From: Chloroflexota bacterium
Lineage (GTDB): Bacteria > Chloroflexota > Anaerolineae > UBA4142 > SHND01
NCBI GenBank assembly: GCA_016209205.1
Contig: JACQWQ010000070.1
Coordinates: 1-45,722 of the forward strand
Reading direction: 5' to 3'
DNA: 45,722 nucleotides
Position 1 is the first letter of the stretch, and each line of letters opens with the position of its first letter. The notes under the pieces were generated by a model that was given only the letters and a program-made list of their open reading frames with translations, made no database searches and was not told the origin of the DNA. Shown here in pieces: positions 1 to 7,945 of the stretch. The translations under genes and the position numbers were made by a program.

Positions 1-327
1 GCTACACAGTACAAGCGCGTGGATGTCGTCGAAGTGAGTGGCCGCATTGACTCGAGCACGGCGCCCCAATTGGAAGCGGCGATCCAAAAGATCATTGACG
101 AGGGGCGCTATCGCCTGGTTGTGGATTTAAAGCAAACGGATTACATGAGCAGCGCCGCCTTTCGCGTCTTGATCTCGGCGCACAAGCAAGTCCACAAAGG
201 TACGCGGCGCGGCGAAATTTGTCTCGCCAGAGTCTCGCCCAAACTGATGGAGACGTTCAAACTGGGCGGGTTCGACGATCTGTTCAAATTCTCTGACAAT
301 CAGGTGAGTGCCGTCGGCAGCTTTTAG
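1..327 (+). CDS. STAS-domain protein (anti-sigma factor antagonist type), 5' end cut by the window
   Basis: The reading frame is open from base 1, so the start lies outside the window; an internal GTG at 19 is not needed as a start. The product is a single STAS domain: a beta strand ending in VSGRIDSSTA, a helix, the strand RLVVDLKQ, then the loop TDYMSSAAFRVL. In anti-sigma factor antagonists such as SpoIIAA that loop carries the phosphorylatable serine, here the SS pair after YM. The end fits the family (LGGFDDLFKF). Such proteins bind an anti-sigma kinase or act in partner switching. No partner kinase is visible on this side. The following 190 bases separate it from the Liv operon, so co-function is not implied. 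Family confident, role inferred. Confidence 0.85.
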   Translation, partial: ATQYKRVDVVEVSGRIDSSTAPQLEAAIQKIIDEGRYRLVVDLKQTDYMSSAAFRVLISAHKQVHKGTRRGEICLARVSPKLMETFKLGGFDDLFKFSDNQVSAVGSF

Positions 328-444
328 ATCGCTTGAATACCTCAACTAAAATTGCGCAATCGGATGTGTGACGTTTCCATTTTCATGGAACGGCGGGTCG
401 AAGGGGGTCCGATGGCCCCGTGGGTTGACATCTGATTCGCTGGT

Positions 445-466
445 GGGCAGGCACGAGGCACTGCCC
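445..466. repeat. Small inverted repeat in the STAS-livG gap
   Basis: GGGCAG and CTGCCC face each other across 10 bases. The surrounding 328-576 stretch holds no convincing gene. It may be a degenerate member of an intergenic repeat family or a weak terminator for the STAS gene; there is no T-run. Confidence 0.4.
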
Positions 467-576
467 CTACTCCGTTTTCCTCACGCTAGAGAGCACTATT
501 CGCGCACCGGGATCACCGGGTGTCGCAGCAGAACAACATAGTTCCGGGTTCCACCAGCTTCGCGGCGAAGCGAACC

Positions 577-1356
577 ATGAATCCTGGCGATATTCATCTA
601 TCGGTCCAAAACGTTTCTCTACGCTTTGGCGGCGCGCAGGCATTAAAGGGCGTCAGCTTTGACGCGCAGAGCGGCGAAATCGTCGCGCTCATCGGCCCCA
701 ATGGCGCAGGCAAAACTTCGCTGCTCAACTGTCTCAATCGCTTTTATCAGCCCGACGCGGGCGCGCGCATTCTCTTTGAAGGACATGATCTCTTGCGCAC
801 GCCCGCGCACCGCATTCCGCGTCTCGGCATTGCGCGCACGTTCCAGAATCTTGCCCTCTATACCGGTTTGACAACCCTCGACAATTTGTTGGCGGCGCGC
901 CATATTCACATGCGCTCCGGCTTGCTGGACTGTGTGCTCTATTGGGGACGCGCCCACCGCGAAGATATCGTGCATCGTCAAGTGGTCGAAGACATCATTG
1001 ACCTCCTCGAAATGGAACACATTCGCAAGGCGGTCGTCGGCGCGCTGCCGCACGGCTTGCGCAAGCGCGTGGAATTGGGGCGCGCGCTCGCGCTCGAACC
1101 GCGTTTGCTGCTGCTGGATGAGCCAATGACCGGGATGAATCAAGAAGAAAAAGAGGATATGGCGCGCTTTATCCTCGACATACACGAGCGATACAAAACG
1201 ACGATTCTGCTCATCGAGCACGACATGGGTTTGGTGATGGACATTGCGCAGCGCGTCGTCGTGTTGGATTTCGGCGTCAAGATTGCCGATGGGACGCCCG
1301 CCGAAATCCGCGACAATCCGGCGGTCATTCAAGCGTATTTGGGGACAACGGTGTAG
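577..1356 (+). CDS. livG: Branched-chain-type ABC transporter ATP-binding protein LivG
   Basis: One of the two cytoplasmic ATPases of a Liv-type importer for branched-chain amino acids or other carboxylic acids. Walker A is GPNGAGKT at residues 40-47 and Walker B is LLLLDEPMTG; the LivG-specific long insert (NLLAARHIH region) follows the Q-loop in ARTFQNLALY. The ABC signature is unusual: LPHGLRKRVEL where LivG usually has LPYGQQRRLEI. The ATG at 577 is chosen because it leaves about 16 residues before FGG as in the family; an in-frame GTG at 520 would add 19 residues and neither has a good ribosome site. The next gene starts 2 bases after the stop, so it heads an operon with the acyl-CoA synthetase, livH and livM. 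Confidence 0.92.
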   Translation: MNPGDIHLSVQNVSLRFGGAQALKGVSFDAQSGEIVALIGPNGAGKTSLLNCLNRFYQPDAGARILFEGHDLLRTPAHRIPRLGIARTFQNLALYTGLTTLDNLLAARHIHMRSGLLDCVLYWGRAHREDIVHRQVVEDIIDLLEMEHIRKAVVGALPHGLRKRVELGRALALEPRLLLLDEPMTGMNQEEKEDMARFILDIHERYKTTILLIEHDMGLVMDIAQRVVVLDFGVKIADGTPAEIRDNPAVIQAYLGTTV

Positions 1357-1358
1357 CC

Positions 1359-3275
1359 ATGCATACCCCGGACACGCTGCCCAAAAGTCTCGTCGCCGCG
1401 CGGCAGAAATATGGCGACCGCGTGGCGATGCGTCAAAAAGACAAAGGGGTGTGGCGCGCCTATACGTGGAATGACGCGTACACACAGGTGCGCCAATTGA
1501 CGCTGGGCTTGCTTGCGCTCGGCTTGGCGCGCGGCGAACGGGTCTGCATCATCGGCGACAATGACCCGCAATACTTTTGGGCGCAATTGGCAATCCAAGC
1601 CGCGGGCGGAATTGCGATCGGCATTTTTACCGACAGCGCGCCGGCAGAAATCCAATATGCCGTTCAGCATTCCGGCGCCGCGCTCGTGTTCGCCAAAGAC
1701 CAAGAACAGTGTGACAAACTCATCGCCATCCGCAACGAGATTCCGAACGTGCGCCGCGTGATTTATTGGGATGACAGAGGATTATGGAATTATGGCGAAA
1801 CGTGGTTGATCAGTTTCCAGTCGGCGCAAGAGTTGGGCGCACAGCGCGACGCGGCGCAACCCGATCTATTTGATTCCACGGTGGAACAGGGATGTGGCGC
1901 AGACCTGGCAATTTTTTGTTACACGTCTGGCACGACCGGCGCGCCCAAAGGCGCCATGATCACGCACGCTAATCTCATTGCCGGCTGTGACCAGACCGTG
2001 CAGATTGACCCGCGCGGCGAGACGGATGAATACGTTTCCTTTCTCCCGCCCGCGTGGATCACCGAAAATGTACTGGGGTTGACCATTCATTTGCGCAGCG
2101 GAATGATCGTAAATTTTCCCGAAGCGCCCGACACGGTGCAAGAGAATATCCGCGAAATCGCGCCGCACGCCCTCCTCTTTAGCGCGCGGTTGTGGGAAAA
2201 TCTAGTCGCACGCGTGCAGGCGCGCATGGTCGAGAGCACACGACTGAACCGCCTGCTGTACCGCGTTTTTATGCCGGTCGGGTATCGGGTCTCGGCGCAG
2301 CGTTTTGAAAAACGCCAAGCTGTCGGGCTGGGGTGGCAGCTGCTCAACGCGTTGGGCGAACCCGCGCTCTTTGCGCCCCTGCGCGACAAACTAGGTCTCA
2401 CGCGCGTGCGGTCCGCTTATGCTTCCGGCGCCGCGCTCAGCCCCGACGTGATTCGTTTTTTCCGCGCGCTTGGCGTGAACATCAAGCAGTTGTACGGTTC
2501 TACCGAGGCGCAGGTGCACACGCTTCACATTGGCGACGATGTGAAATTCGAGACGGTCGGGGCGCCGCCGCCGGGGATGCAATTGATGATCGCGCCGAAC
2601 GGCGAAATTTGGGTGAGCGGCGCGACGGTGTTTCAGGGCTATTATCAAAATCCCGAAGCGACGGCGAGCGCGCTCGTCGAGCAAGAGGGACGCCAGTGGT
2701 TTTGCACCGGCGACGCGGGGTATCTCGACGCGGACGGGCATCTCATTTATTTGGATCGCGTCAAAGAATTGATCGAACTGGCGAACGGCGAGAAATTTTC
2801 ACCGCAGTATATCGAAGGGCGACTCAAATTCAGTCCGTACATTCGGGATGTGATGACGCTGGGCGGCGCGGACAAACCCTTTGTCGCGGCGCTGATCAAC
2901 ATTGACTTTGAACATGTCGGACGTTGGGCAGAACGCCGTGGGCTGGTCTATACGACGTTCGTGGACTTGGCGCAAAAGCCCGAAGTGTACGCGTTGATTC
3001 AAGAACAGGTCGCGCAGGTCAATCGGACGCTGCCGCCCGCAGCGCGGGTACAGCGCTTTGTCCTCCTGCACAAAGAATTTGACGCGGACGAAGGCGAATT
3101 GACGCGCACGCGAAAATTGCGGCGCAAGCAGTTGGGCGAACGCTATCGTGAGATGATTGACGCGTTGTACGACGGCGCCGAGAATGTGCGTGTGCGCGCG
3201 GCAGTCAAATATCGTGACGGGCGCGAAGGTGTGATTGAAACGACGTTGCGGCTCGCGACGTTGGGCGACGATTAA
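1359..3275 (+). CDS. Long-chain-type acyl-CoA synthetase (AMP-forming)
   Basis: A 638-residue ANL-superfamily ligase, the usual length for FadD15/AMP-binding long-chain synthetases. It would activate a carboxylic acid to acyl-AMP and then acyl-CoA in the cytoplasm. The phosphate-binding loop is YTSGTTGAPK at residues 188-197; further motifs are YGSTEAQ in the middle, GEIWVSGATVFQGYY, and the hinge CTGDAGYLDADGHLIYLDRVKE near the C-terminus. It sits between livG and livH with almost no gap. That placement suggests that it activates whatever the importer brings in. Substrate cannot be read from sequence; fatty, branched or aromatic acids are all possible. Confidence 0.9.
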   Translation: MHTPDTLPKSLVAARQKYGDRVAMRQKDKGVWRAYTWNDAYTQVRQLTLGLLALGLARGERVCIIGDNDPQYFWAQLAIQAAGGIAIGIFTDSAPAEIQYAVQHSGAALVFAKDQEQCDKLIAIRNEIPNVRRVIYWDDRGLWNYGETWLISFQSAQELGAQRDAAQPDLFDSTVEQGCGADLAIFCYTSGTTGAPKGAMITHANLIAGCDQTVQIDPRGETDEYVSFLPPAWITENVLGLTIHLRSGMIVNFPEAPDTVQENIREIAPHALLFSARLWENLVARVQARMVESTRLNRLLYRVFMPVGYRVSAQRFEKRQAVGLGWQLLNALGEPALFAPLRDKLGLTRVRSAYASGAALSPDVIRFFRALGVNIKQLYGSTEAQVHTLHIGDDVKFETVGAPPPGMQLMIAPNGEIWVSGATVFQGYYQNPEATASALVEQEGRQWFCTGDAGYLDADGHLIYLDRVKELIELANGEKFSPQYIEGRLKFSPYIRDVMTLGGADKPFVAALINIDFEHVGRWAERRGLVYTTFVDLAQKPEVYALIQEQVAQVNRTLPPAARVQRFVLLHKEFDADEGELTRTRKLRRKQLGERYREMIDALYDGAENVRVRAAVKYRDGREGVIETTLRLATLGDD

Positions 3276-3315
3276 GGCGATGAAGTGCAATCGCACGTCA
3301 CTACGAGGAGAATTT

Positions 3316-4233
3316 GTGAACTGGCAGCTCATCCCCCAATTTGCCGTGAGCGGTTTGCTCGCTGGCGGTCCGATCGCGCTGACGGCGCTCGGGCTCGTGA
3401 TTATTTTCAAGTCGTCGTACATTTTCAATTTCGCGCACGGCCAGATGCTGCTGCTGGGCACTTTGTTGACCTGGTGGTTCGCCATCGAAATCGAACTCCC
3501 GCTGTGGCTCGCCGTGCTGCTGGCGCTCGCACTTTCGGCAGGATTGGGTCTGCTCATCGAACGGTTCGCTTTGCGCCCCATGACCGGGCAGCCGCTGCTT
3601 TCCATCGTGTTGATGACGCTGGCATTAGGTCAATTCCTGCAAGGCGCGGCGCTGCTGCTTTTTGGCGGCGCGCAAAGAAATTTTCCACAAATCTTTGAAG
3701 GCGCGCCGTACCGCATCACCGTTCCTTTTTTGATCGCCGACAAGCCAGTTCTCATTCTCTTGAAACAAAATCTCGTTTGGTCGTTCCTCGCGGCGATGCT
3801 CGGTGTCCTCTTGATCGGCGCGTTGTTTCGTTATACGCGCACCGGACTGGCGATGCGCGGCACATCCGAAGACCATGAATTGGCGCAGTCGCTCGGTTTG
3901 AGAATTCACCGCATCTTTGGTTTGTCGTGGGCATTGGCGGGCGTGTTGGCGACGAGCGCGGGCATTTTGATGGCGACGGCGAGCGGACTGGACTTGAGTT
4001 TGGCAGTGGTGGTGCTCGCGGCATTTCCGGCAGTGCTTTTGGGTGGATTGGATTCCATCGTGGGCGCGGTCGTCGGCGCGTTGTTGATCGGACTGGCGGA
4101 AGGTTTGGTGCTTGCCGCGCAGCCGCAGTGGATTCGTGATACGGCAGAGATTGTGCCATATCTGCTGCTTTTAATCGTGCTGCTCATTCGTCCCGAAGGA
4201 TTGTTTGGACAAAAGCGGATCGAGAGGATTTGA
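3316..4233 (+). CDS. livH: Branched-chain-type ABC transporter permease LivH
   Basis: An integral membrane permease of about 305 residues with multiple hydrophobic helices and the family motif FNFAHGQMLLLG near the N-terminus. The GTG at 3316 is chosen because AGGAG lies 5 bases upstream (3306-3310). Longer in-frame starts run back into the synthetase gene and give a basic, non-family N-terminus. It would pair with LivM to form the channel. The stop is followed 3 bases later by the livM start, so translation is probably coupled. Confidence 0.92.
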   Translation: MNWQLIPQFAVSGLLAGGPIALTALGLVIIFKSSYIFNFAHGQMLLLGTLLTWWFAIEIELPLWLAVLLALALSAGLGLLIERFALRPMTGQPLLSIVLMTLALGQFLQGAALLLFGGAQRNFPQIFEGAPYRITVPFLIADKPVLILLKQNLVWSFLAAMLGVLLIGALFRYTRTGLAMRGTSEDHELAQSLGLRIHRIFGLSWALAGVLATSAGILMATASGLDLSLAVVVLAAFPAVLLGGLDSIVGAVVGALLIGLAEGLVLAAQPQWIRDTAEIVPYLLLLIVLLIRPEGLFGQKRIERI

Positions 4234-4236
4234 GCG

Positions 4237-5298
4237 ATGGCAGTGTTGCGACCGGCGGGTGAATTCGATTCGACGTACGCGCGTGACATGGCGACGGTGC
4301 GCCGCCCCTGGCAGTGGCTGCTGCTGTTGGGTTTTATTGCCGCGCTGTATCTCTTACCGTTATATGCCAACCAAAGCACGGTGGCGCTGGTCAACCGCAT
4401 CGGGATTTCGATTATTGCCGCGCAGGGTTTGTTCGTGTTGACCGGATTGACGGGACAAATTTCGCTGGGGCAAGCGGCGTTCATGATGACCGGTGGATAC
4501 ATTTCCGCGCTGCTGGTGACCCGCGCGGGTGCGCCGTTTCTCGTTGCCCTGCCGCTCGCGGCATTGGGCGCGGGCGTAATCGGCCTGGTATTCGGTTTGC
4601 CTTCCCTGCGTGTCAAGGGGTTTTATTTGGTGATGGCGACGCTGGCGGCGCAGTTTATCTTGCCGTGGTTCACGCGCCACGCGTTTCCGGAACTTTTGAA
4701 TGGCGCGCAAGGCATCGTCGTGCCGCCGCCGGAAATTTTTGGCGTCAAATTCAATCAGCCGGGCACGTATCTTTATCTCACGCTATCCGTGTTGATCATT
4801 TCGACCATCGTCGCGTATAACATTTCGCGTTCGCGTCTGGGACGCGCGTTCGTTTCGATTCGCGACAATGACCTCGCCGCAGAGCTGCTGGGCGTGAATT
4901 TGTTTCAATACAAGTTGCAGGCGTTTTTCCTCGCTTCGGTGTTTGCCGGCGCGGCAGGCGTCTTGGCGGCGCACAATTTGCGACACATCAATTCCGAGAC
5001 GTTCAATCTGAGCGATTCGATTTTTTTGCTGGGGATGATTATCGTCGGCGGCTTGGGTTCGATCTTGGGACCGATTTTTGGCGCGATTCTGATCGAATTG
5101 CTGACCGAAGCCGCCACATTGTTTGGACCATTCCTCGTGGTTCTTTTCCCTGCGGCGGCGGGCGGACAACAGGCGCTGCGCCCGTTATTTTTTGGTGTGA
5201 CTTTGATGCTCTTTTTGATTTTCGAGCCGCGCGGTTTAGCGCACCGTTGGCGGCTCTGGAAAGCCGCGTGGCGGCTGCGTCCCTTTTCGCATCTCTAA
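4237..5298 (+). CDS. livM: Branched-chain-type ABC transporter permease LivM
   Basis: The second permease of the Liv importer, 353 residues with many membrane helices. It has the family motif LTGQISLGQAAFM after the first helices, LPSLRVKGFYLVMATLA in the middle, and the cytoplasmic coupling segment around GRAFVSIRDNDLAAELLGVN. The N-terminal 25 residues are charged and precede the first helix. It follows livH after 3 bases. Its end is followed by about 240 bases with a repeat element before livK, so livK may have its own expression level. Confidence 0.92.
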   Translation: MAVLRPAGEFDSTYARDMATVRRPWQWLLLLGFIAALYLLPLYANQSTVALVNRIGISIIAAQGLFVLTGLTGQISLGQAAFMMTGGYISALLVTRAGAPFLVALPLAALGAGVIGLVFGLPSLRVKGFYLVMATLAAQFILPWFTRHAFPELLNGAQGIVVPPPEIFGVKFNQPGTYLYLTLSVLIISTIVAYNISRSRLGRAFVSIRDNDLAAELLGVNLFQYKLQAFFLASVFAGAAGVLAAHNLRHINSETFNLSDSIFLLGMIIVGGLGSILGPIFGAILIELLTEAATLFGPFLVVLFPAAAGGQQALRPLFFGVTLMLFLIFEPRGLAHRWRLWKAAWRLRPFSHL

Positions 5299-5333
5299 CT
5301 GCCCATCCCAATCCATCACCTATATCGGAAATA

Positions 5334-5457
5334 GACAGGATTAAGGCGATGGACTGCATCGCAATTTACAGGATTAAATGCGACGTGCGATGTAATCCCA
5401 TCGCCGACATCGCACGAGTTCAAGTTAAATAATCCTGTTAATCCTGTAAATCCTGTC
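5334..5457. repeat. Nested inverted-repeat element between livM and livK
   Basis: The outer arms GACAGGATT (5334-5342) and AATCCTGTC (5449-5457) are complementary. Inside, GCGATGG (5346-5352) pairs with CCATCGC (5398-5404), and TTTACAGGATTAA (5365-5377) with TTAATCCTGTAAA (5438-5450). No coding potential is seen. It looks like a non-coding miniature repeat able to fold as RNA or DNA. It fills most of the gap before livK and could also separate livM from livK transcription. Confidence 0.75.
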
Positions 5458-5536
5458 GAAAAAATTTATTCCCGACAAAGTTTTTTAGCTCCCAGCCAAG
5501 CCCGAGGCAGGAGCCAATTCAAAAAGGAGGAGAGGA

Positions 5537-6931
5537 ATGAAGTACAAGTTTCTAATTTTCGCGTTCGTGTTTACGGCGCTCGCGCTGCTGGCGGCATGTG
5601 CCACACCCACGGCGGTTCCAACCAGCGCGCCCCCGACCGCTGCGCCAACCGCCGTACCGCCAACCGCGGTGCCCCCAACGGCGGTACCACCCACCGCAGT
5701 TCCGCCAACGGCAGAACCGACCAAGCCGCCGGAACCGACCAAAGCCGCCAAGCCGGACCTGACTGGCAAGACCATCACGCTCTATCATTTTGGCGACCTG
5801 TCCGGCCCGCTTGCCGCCATCACCGCGCCCTTGATTCACGGCGCGGAAGATGCCATCAAAGATATTAATGACGCGGGCGGCATTTACGGCGCGAAACTCG
5901 ACGTCAAGTTCGCCGATACCGGCGGCAAAGTCGAAGAAGCCGTCGCCGCGTATGATCGCTTTACGGGCACCGACAAGAACATCCCGGTGATTATCACGTA
6001 CGGGTCCGGCGACGCGGAAGCGTTGGCGCAGCGCGTGACGGAGGACAAGATTCCGAATCTGGCTGCGGGATTGAGCGCCAAGGCATTTTACGGCGAAGGT
6101 TCCAGTTACACGTTCGGCGTCGGTCCGATCTATACCGACCAGTTTGCCTATGTGATGAAATATCTCAAGGACAACTGGGCAAAGGTCAAACCCAAGGGCG
6201 CAGGCGATGAAATCAAGCTCGCCTACATCAGCTGGCCCACCGCGTTCGGGCAAGGCGCGCTGAGTGCGGAAACCAAAAAATATATGGAAGATAACGGCAT
6301 CAAATTGGTGCTGGAAGAAAAATACAATCCGGTGCCGACGGCGGACACGACGACGGCGATCCTCAACGCTCAAACCGCCGGCGCGAACGTCATCTGGACC
6401 AATACGCTCGCCTTCGGGCCTGCCGTGATCTTGAATGACCTCAAGAACCTCGGCTTGCGCGATCAATTCGTCGTCGCGGGCGATAATTGGACGATGGACC
6501 TTTCGCTCTATGCCTTCCTCAAAGATCCCGCCAATGGCGTCGGTCTGATCGCGCCATTCCCGTACTTGTGGTGGACGGATGCGGATAATCCGGGCGTCCA
6601 AAAAGCGGAAAAAATCTTTGCCGCGAACAAGCGCACCAAAGCCGAGCACAATGTCGGCTATTTGCTGCTTCTCGCCAGCGTGGACTTGGCGCGCGAGGCA
6701 ATCACGCGCGCCATTGACGAGGTCGGCTACGAGAAATTGAACGGCGAGGCGGTCTACAATCAACTCGTCAAGCTGGGCAAGTACGACGCGCTCGATGGAG
6801 TATTACGCGTAGATTATTCCAGCGGAATCCGCGCACCGCGCCAGTCCCAACTCCGCATGATCCAGGGCGGTCCCGATAAATTCGTCGTGATTCAAGACTG
6901 GACCGAAATGCCGGATATGCGACCAAAGTAG
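5537..6931 (+). CDS. livK: Liv-type ABC transporter substrate-binding lipoprotein
   Basis: A periplasmic-type (here lipid-anchored) type 1 binding protein of 464 residues. The signal peptide ends in LLAAC with the lipidated cysteine at residue 21, followed by a low-complexity linker made of PTAVP units up to about residue 70. The mature domain starts at TITLYHFGDLSGPLA and has the expected HGAEDAIKDINDAGGIYG segment and VIWTNTLAFGPAVILNDLKNLG later. GGAGGAGAGG just upstream of the ATG is a strong ribosome site. It delivers ligand to LivHM. The pocket residues do not tell the ligand; two CoA ligases in the operon favour an organic acid over an amino acid. Confidence 0.9.
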   Translation: MKYKFLIFAFVFTALALLAACATPTAVPTSAPPTAAPTAVPPTAVPPTAVPPTAVPPTAEPTKPPEPTKAAKPDLTGKTITLYHFGDLSGPLAAITAPLIHGAEDAIKDINDAGGIYGAKLDVKFADTGGKVEEAVAAYDRFTGTDKNIPVIITYGSGDAEALAQRVTEDKIPNLAAGLSAKAFYGEGSSYTFGVGPIYTDQFAYVMKYLKDNWAKVKPKGAGDEIKLAYISWPTAFGQGALSAETKKYMEDNGIKLVLEEKYNPVPTADTTTAILNAQTAGANVIWTNTLAFGPAVILNDLKNLGLRDQFVVAGDNWTMDLSLYAFLKDPANGVGLIAPFPYLWWTDADNPGVQKAEKIFAANKRTKAEHNVGYLLLLASVDLAREAITRAIDEVGYEKLNGEAVYNQLVKLGKYDALDGVLRVDYSSGIRAPRQSQLRMIQGGPDKFVVIQDWTEMPDMRPK

Positions 6932-6941
6932 GAAGGGAATA

Positions 6942-7000
6942 AGTAGACAGGGAACAGGTAAACAGGGAAGACTGTATACCTGTCTACCTGTCTACCTGTT
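6942..7000. repeat. Imperfect inverted repeat with 8-bp direct repeats between livK and livF
   Basis: Three 8-base units TACCTGTC, TACCTGTC, TACCTGTT run from 6977 to 7000. The left half (6942-6968, with GTAGACAGG and GTAAACAGG) is roughly their reverse complement, so the 80-base gap can fold. It leaves little room for a ribosome site for livF, whose start is weakly marked. Confidence 0.55.
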
Positions 7001-7011
7001 TCACCCTACCG

Positions 7012-7815
7012 ATGCTCACGCTCAACAACATTGAAGTTACGTACAGCGATGTAGTGCTCGTGCTGCGCGGGGTATCCCTTCAGGTGCCGCCGGGAAAAAT
7101 CGTCGCGCTGCTGGGAGCGAACGGCGCGGGCAAGACGACCACGCTCAAAGCCATCTCGGGACTGCTCGTCACCCAAGAGGGCCAAGTCTCGCGCGGCAAC
7201 ATCGAGTTGGATGGTGCGCGCCTGGACCGGCGCGCACCCGAAGAAATCATGCGGCTGGGCATTGCGCAGGTGTTGGAAGGACGACGCTTGTTTCGTCACC
7301 TGACGACGGAAGAGAATCTCCTGCTGGGCGCGGTGGCGGCAGGAAAATCGCGGCTCGGCGTTTCACTGCAAGCGGAACTGGAACGCGTCTATACATTCTT
7401 TCCGCGCCTGCGCGACTTGCACCACCGCGTCAGCGGTTATCTTTCGGGCGGCGAACAACAGATGCTCGTCATCGGACGCGCGTTGATGGCGCACCCGCGA
7501 TACATTCTGCTGGACGAACCGTCCATCGGACTCGCGCCGCTGCTCGTCGCCGAAATTTTTCGCATCATCAAGGAAATCAAAGCCCAGTCCGGCGCGGCAA
7601 TTTTGCTCGTCGAACAAAACGCGCGCATCGCGCTCGACACGGCGGATTATGCGTACGTGATGGAAAATGGACGCATCGTTCTCGACGGCCCCACCGCGCA
7701 GCTGAAAGAGAATCAAGACATTCAGGAATTTTATTTGGGCTTGGGTGAACTCGGACAACGCAAAAGTTACCGCGACGTAAAACATTACAAGCGCCGCAAA
7801 CGCTGGTTGGGATGA
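7012..7815 (+). CDS. livF: Branched-chain-type ABC transporter ATP-binding protein LivF
   Basis: The second ATPase of the Liv importer, 267 residues. Walker A is GANGAGKT at residues 35-42, the signature is LSGGEQQML, and Walker B is YILLDEPSIGLAP, followed by VEQNARIAL with the switch region. The residues around RRAPEEIMRLGIAQVLEGRRLF are typical of LivF. The C-terminus runs about 20 residues past the usual end and is strongly basic (KSYRDVKHYKRRKRW). It lies downstream of livK, across a short repeat, and completes the transporter set of five proteins. Confidence 0.92.
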   Translation: MLTLNNIEVTYSDVVLVLRGVSLQVPPGKIVALLGANGAGKTTTLKAISGLLVTQEGQVSRGNIELDGARLDRRAPEEIMRLGIAQVLEGRRLFRHLTTEENLLLGAVAAGKSRLGVSLQAELERVYTFFPRLRDLHHRVSGYLSGGEQQMLVIGRALMAHPRYILLDEPSIGLAPLLVAEIFRIIKEIKAQSGAAILLVEQNARIALDTADYAYVMENGRIVLDGPTAQLKENQDIQEFYLGLGELGQRKSYRDVKHYKRRKRWLG

Positions 7816-7830
7816 ATGATTATCCCCGTC

Positions 7831-7933
7831 AAGACCTGACAGGTTTCTATCGCGTGCGCGCAAGTACCACCTTCGCGATGTACGCCGCACCCGCGACAGG
7901 TAAAACGCAAGTCTCAAAAACCTGTCAGGTCTT
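7831..7933. repeat. Miniature inverted-repeat element with perfect 16-bp ends
   Basis: AAGACCTGACAGGTTT (7831-7846) is the exact reverse complement of AAACCTGTCAGGTCTT (7918-7933). The 71 bases between have no reading frame of note. This is the shape of a non-autonomous MITE or a structured intergenic repeat. It fills almost all of the 130-base gap between livF and the PaaK-like gene, and its right end is 12 bases from that gene's ATG. Confidence 0.8.
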
Positions 7934-7945
7934 GGGCGAAACCCG

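Noticed and set aside
425..453. TTGACA at 425-430 as the promoter of the Liv operon
   Set aside because: The hexamer 17 bases later (CAGGCA) is not a -10, and the region overlaps the small inverted repeat.
643..1485. Long open frame on the minus strand under livG
   Set aside because: It is the antisense shadow of an obvious ABC ATPase gene in high-GC DNA, with no family features of its own.
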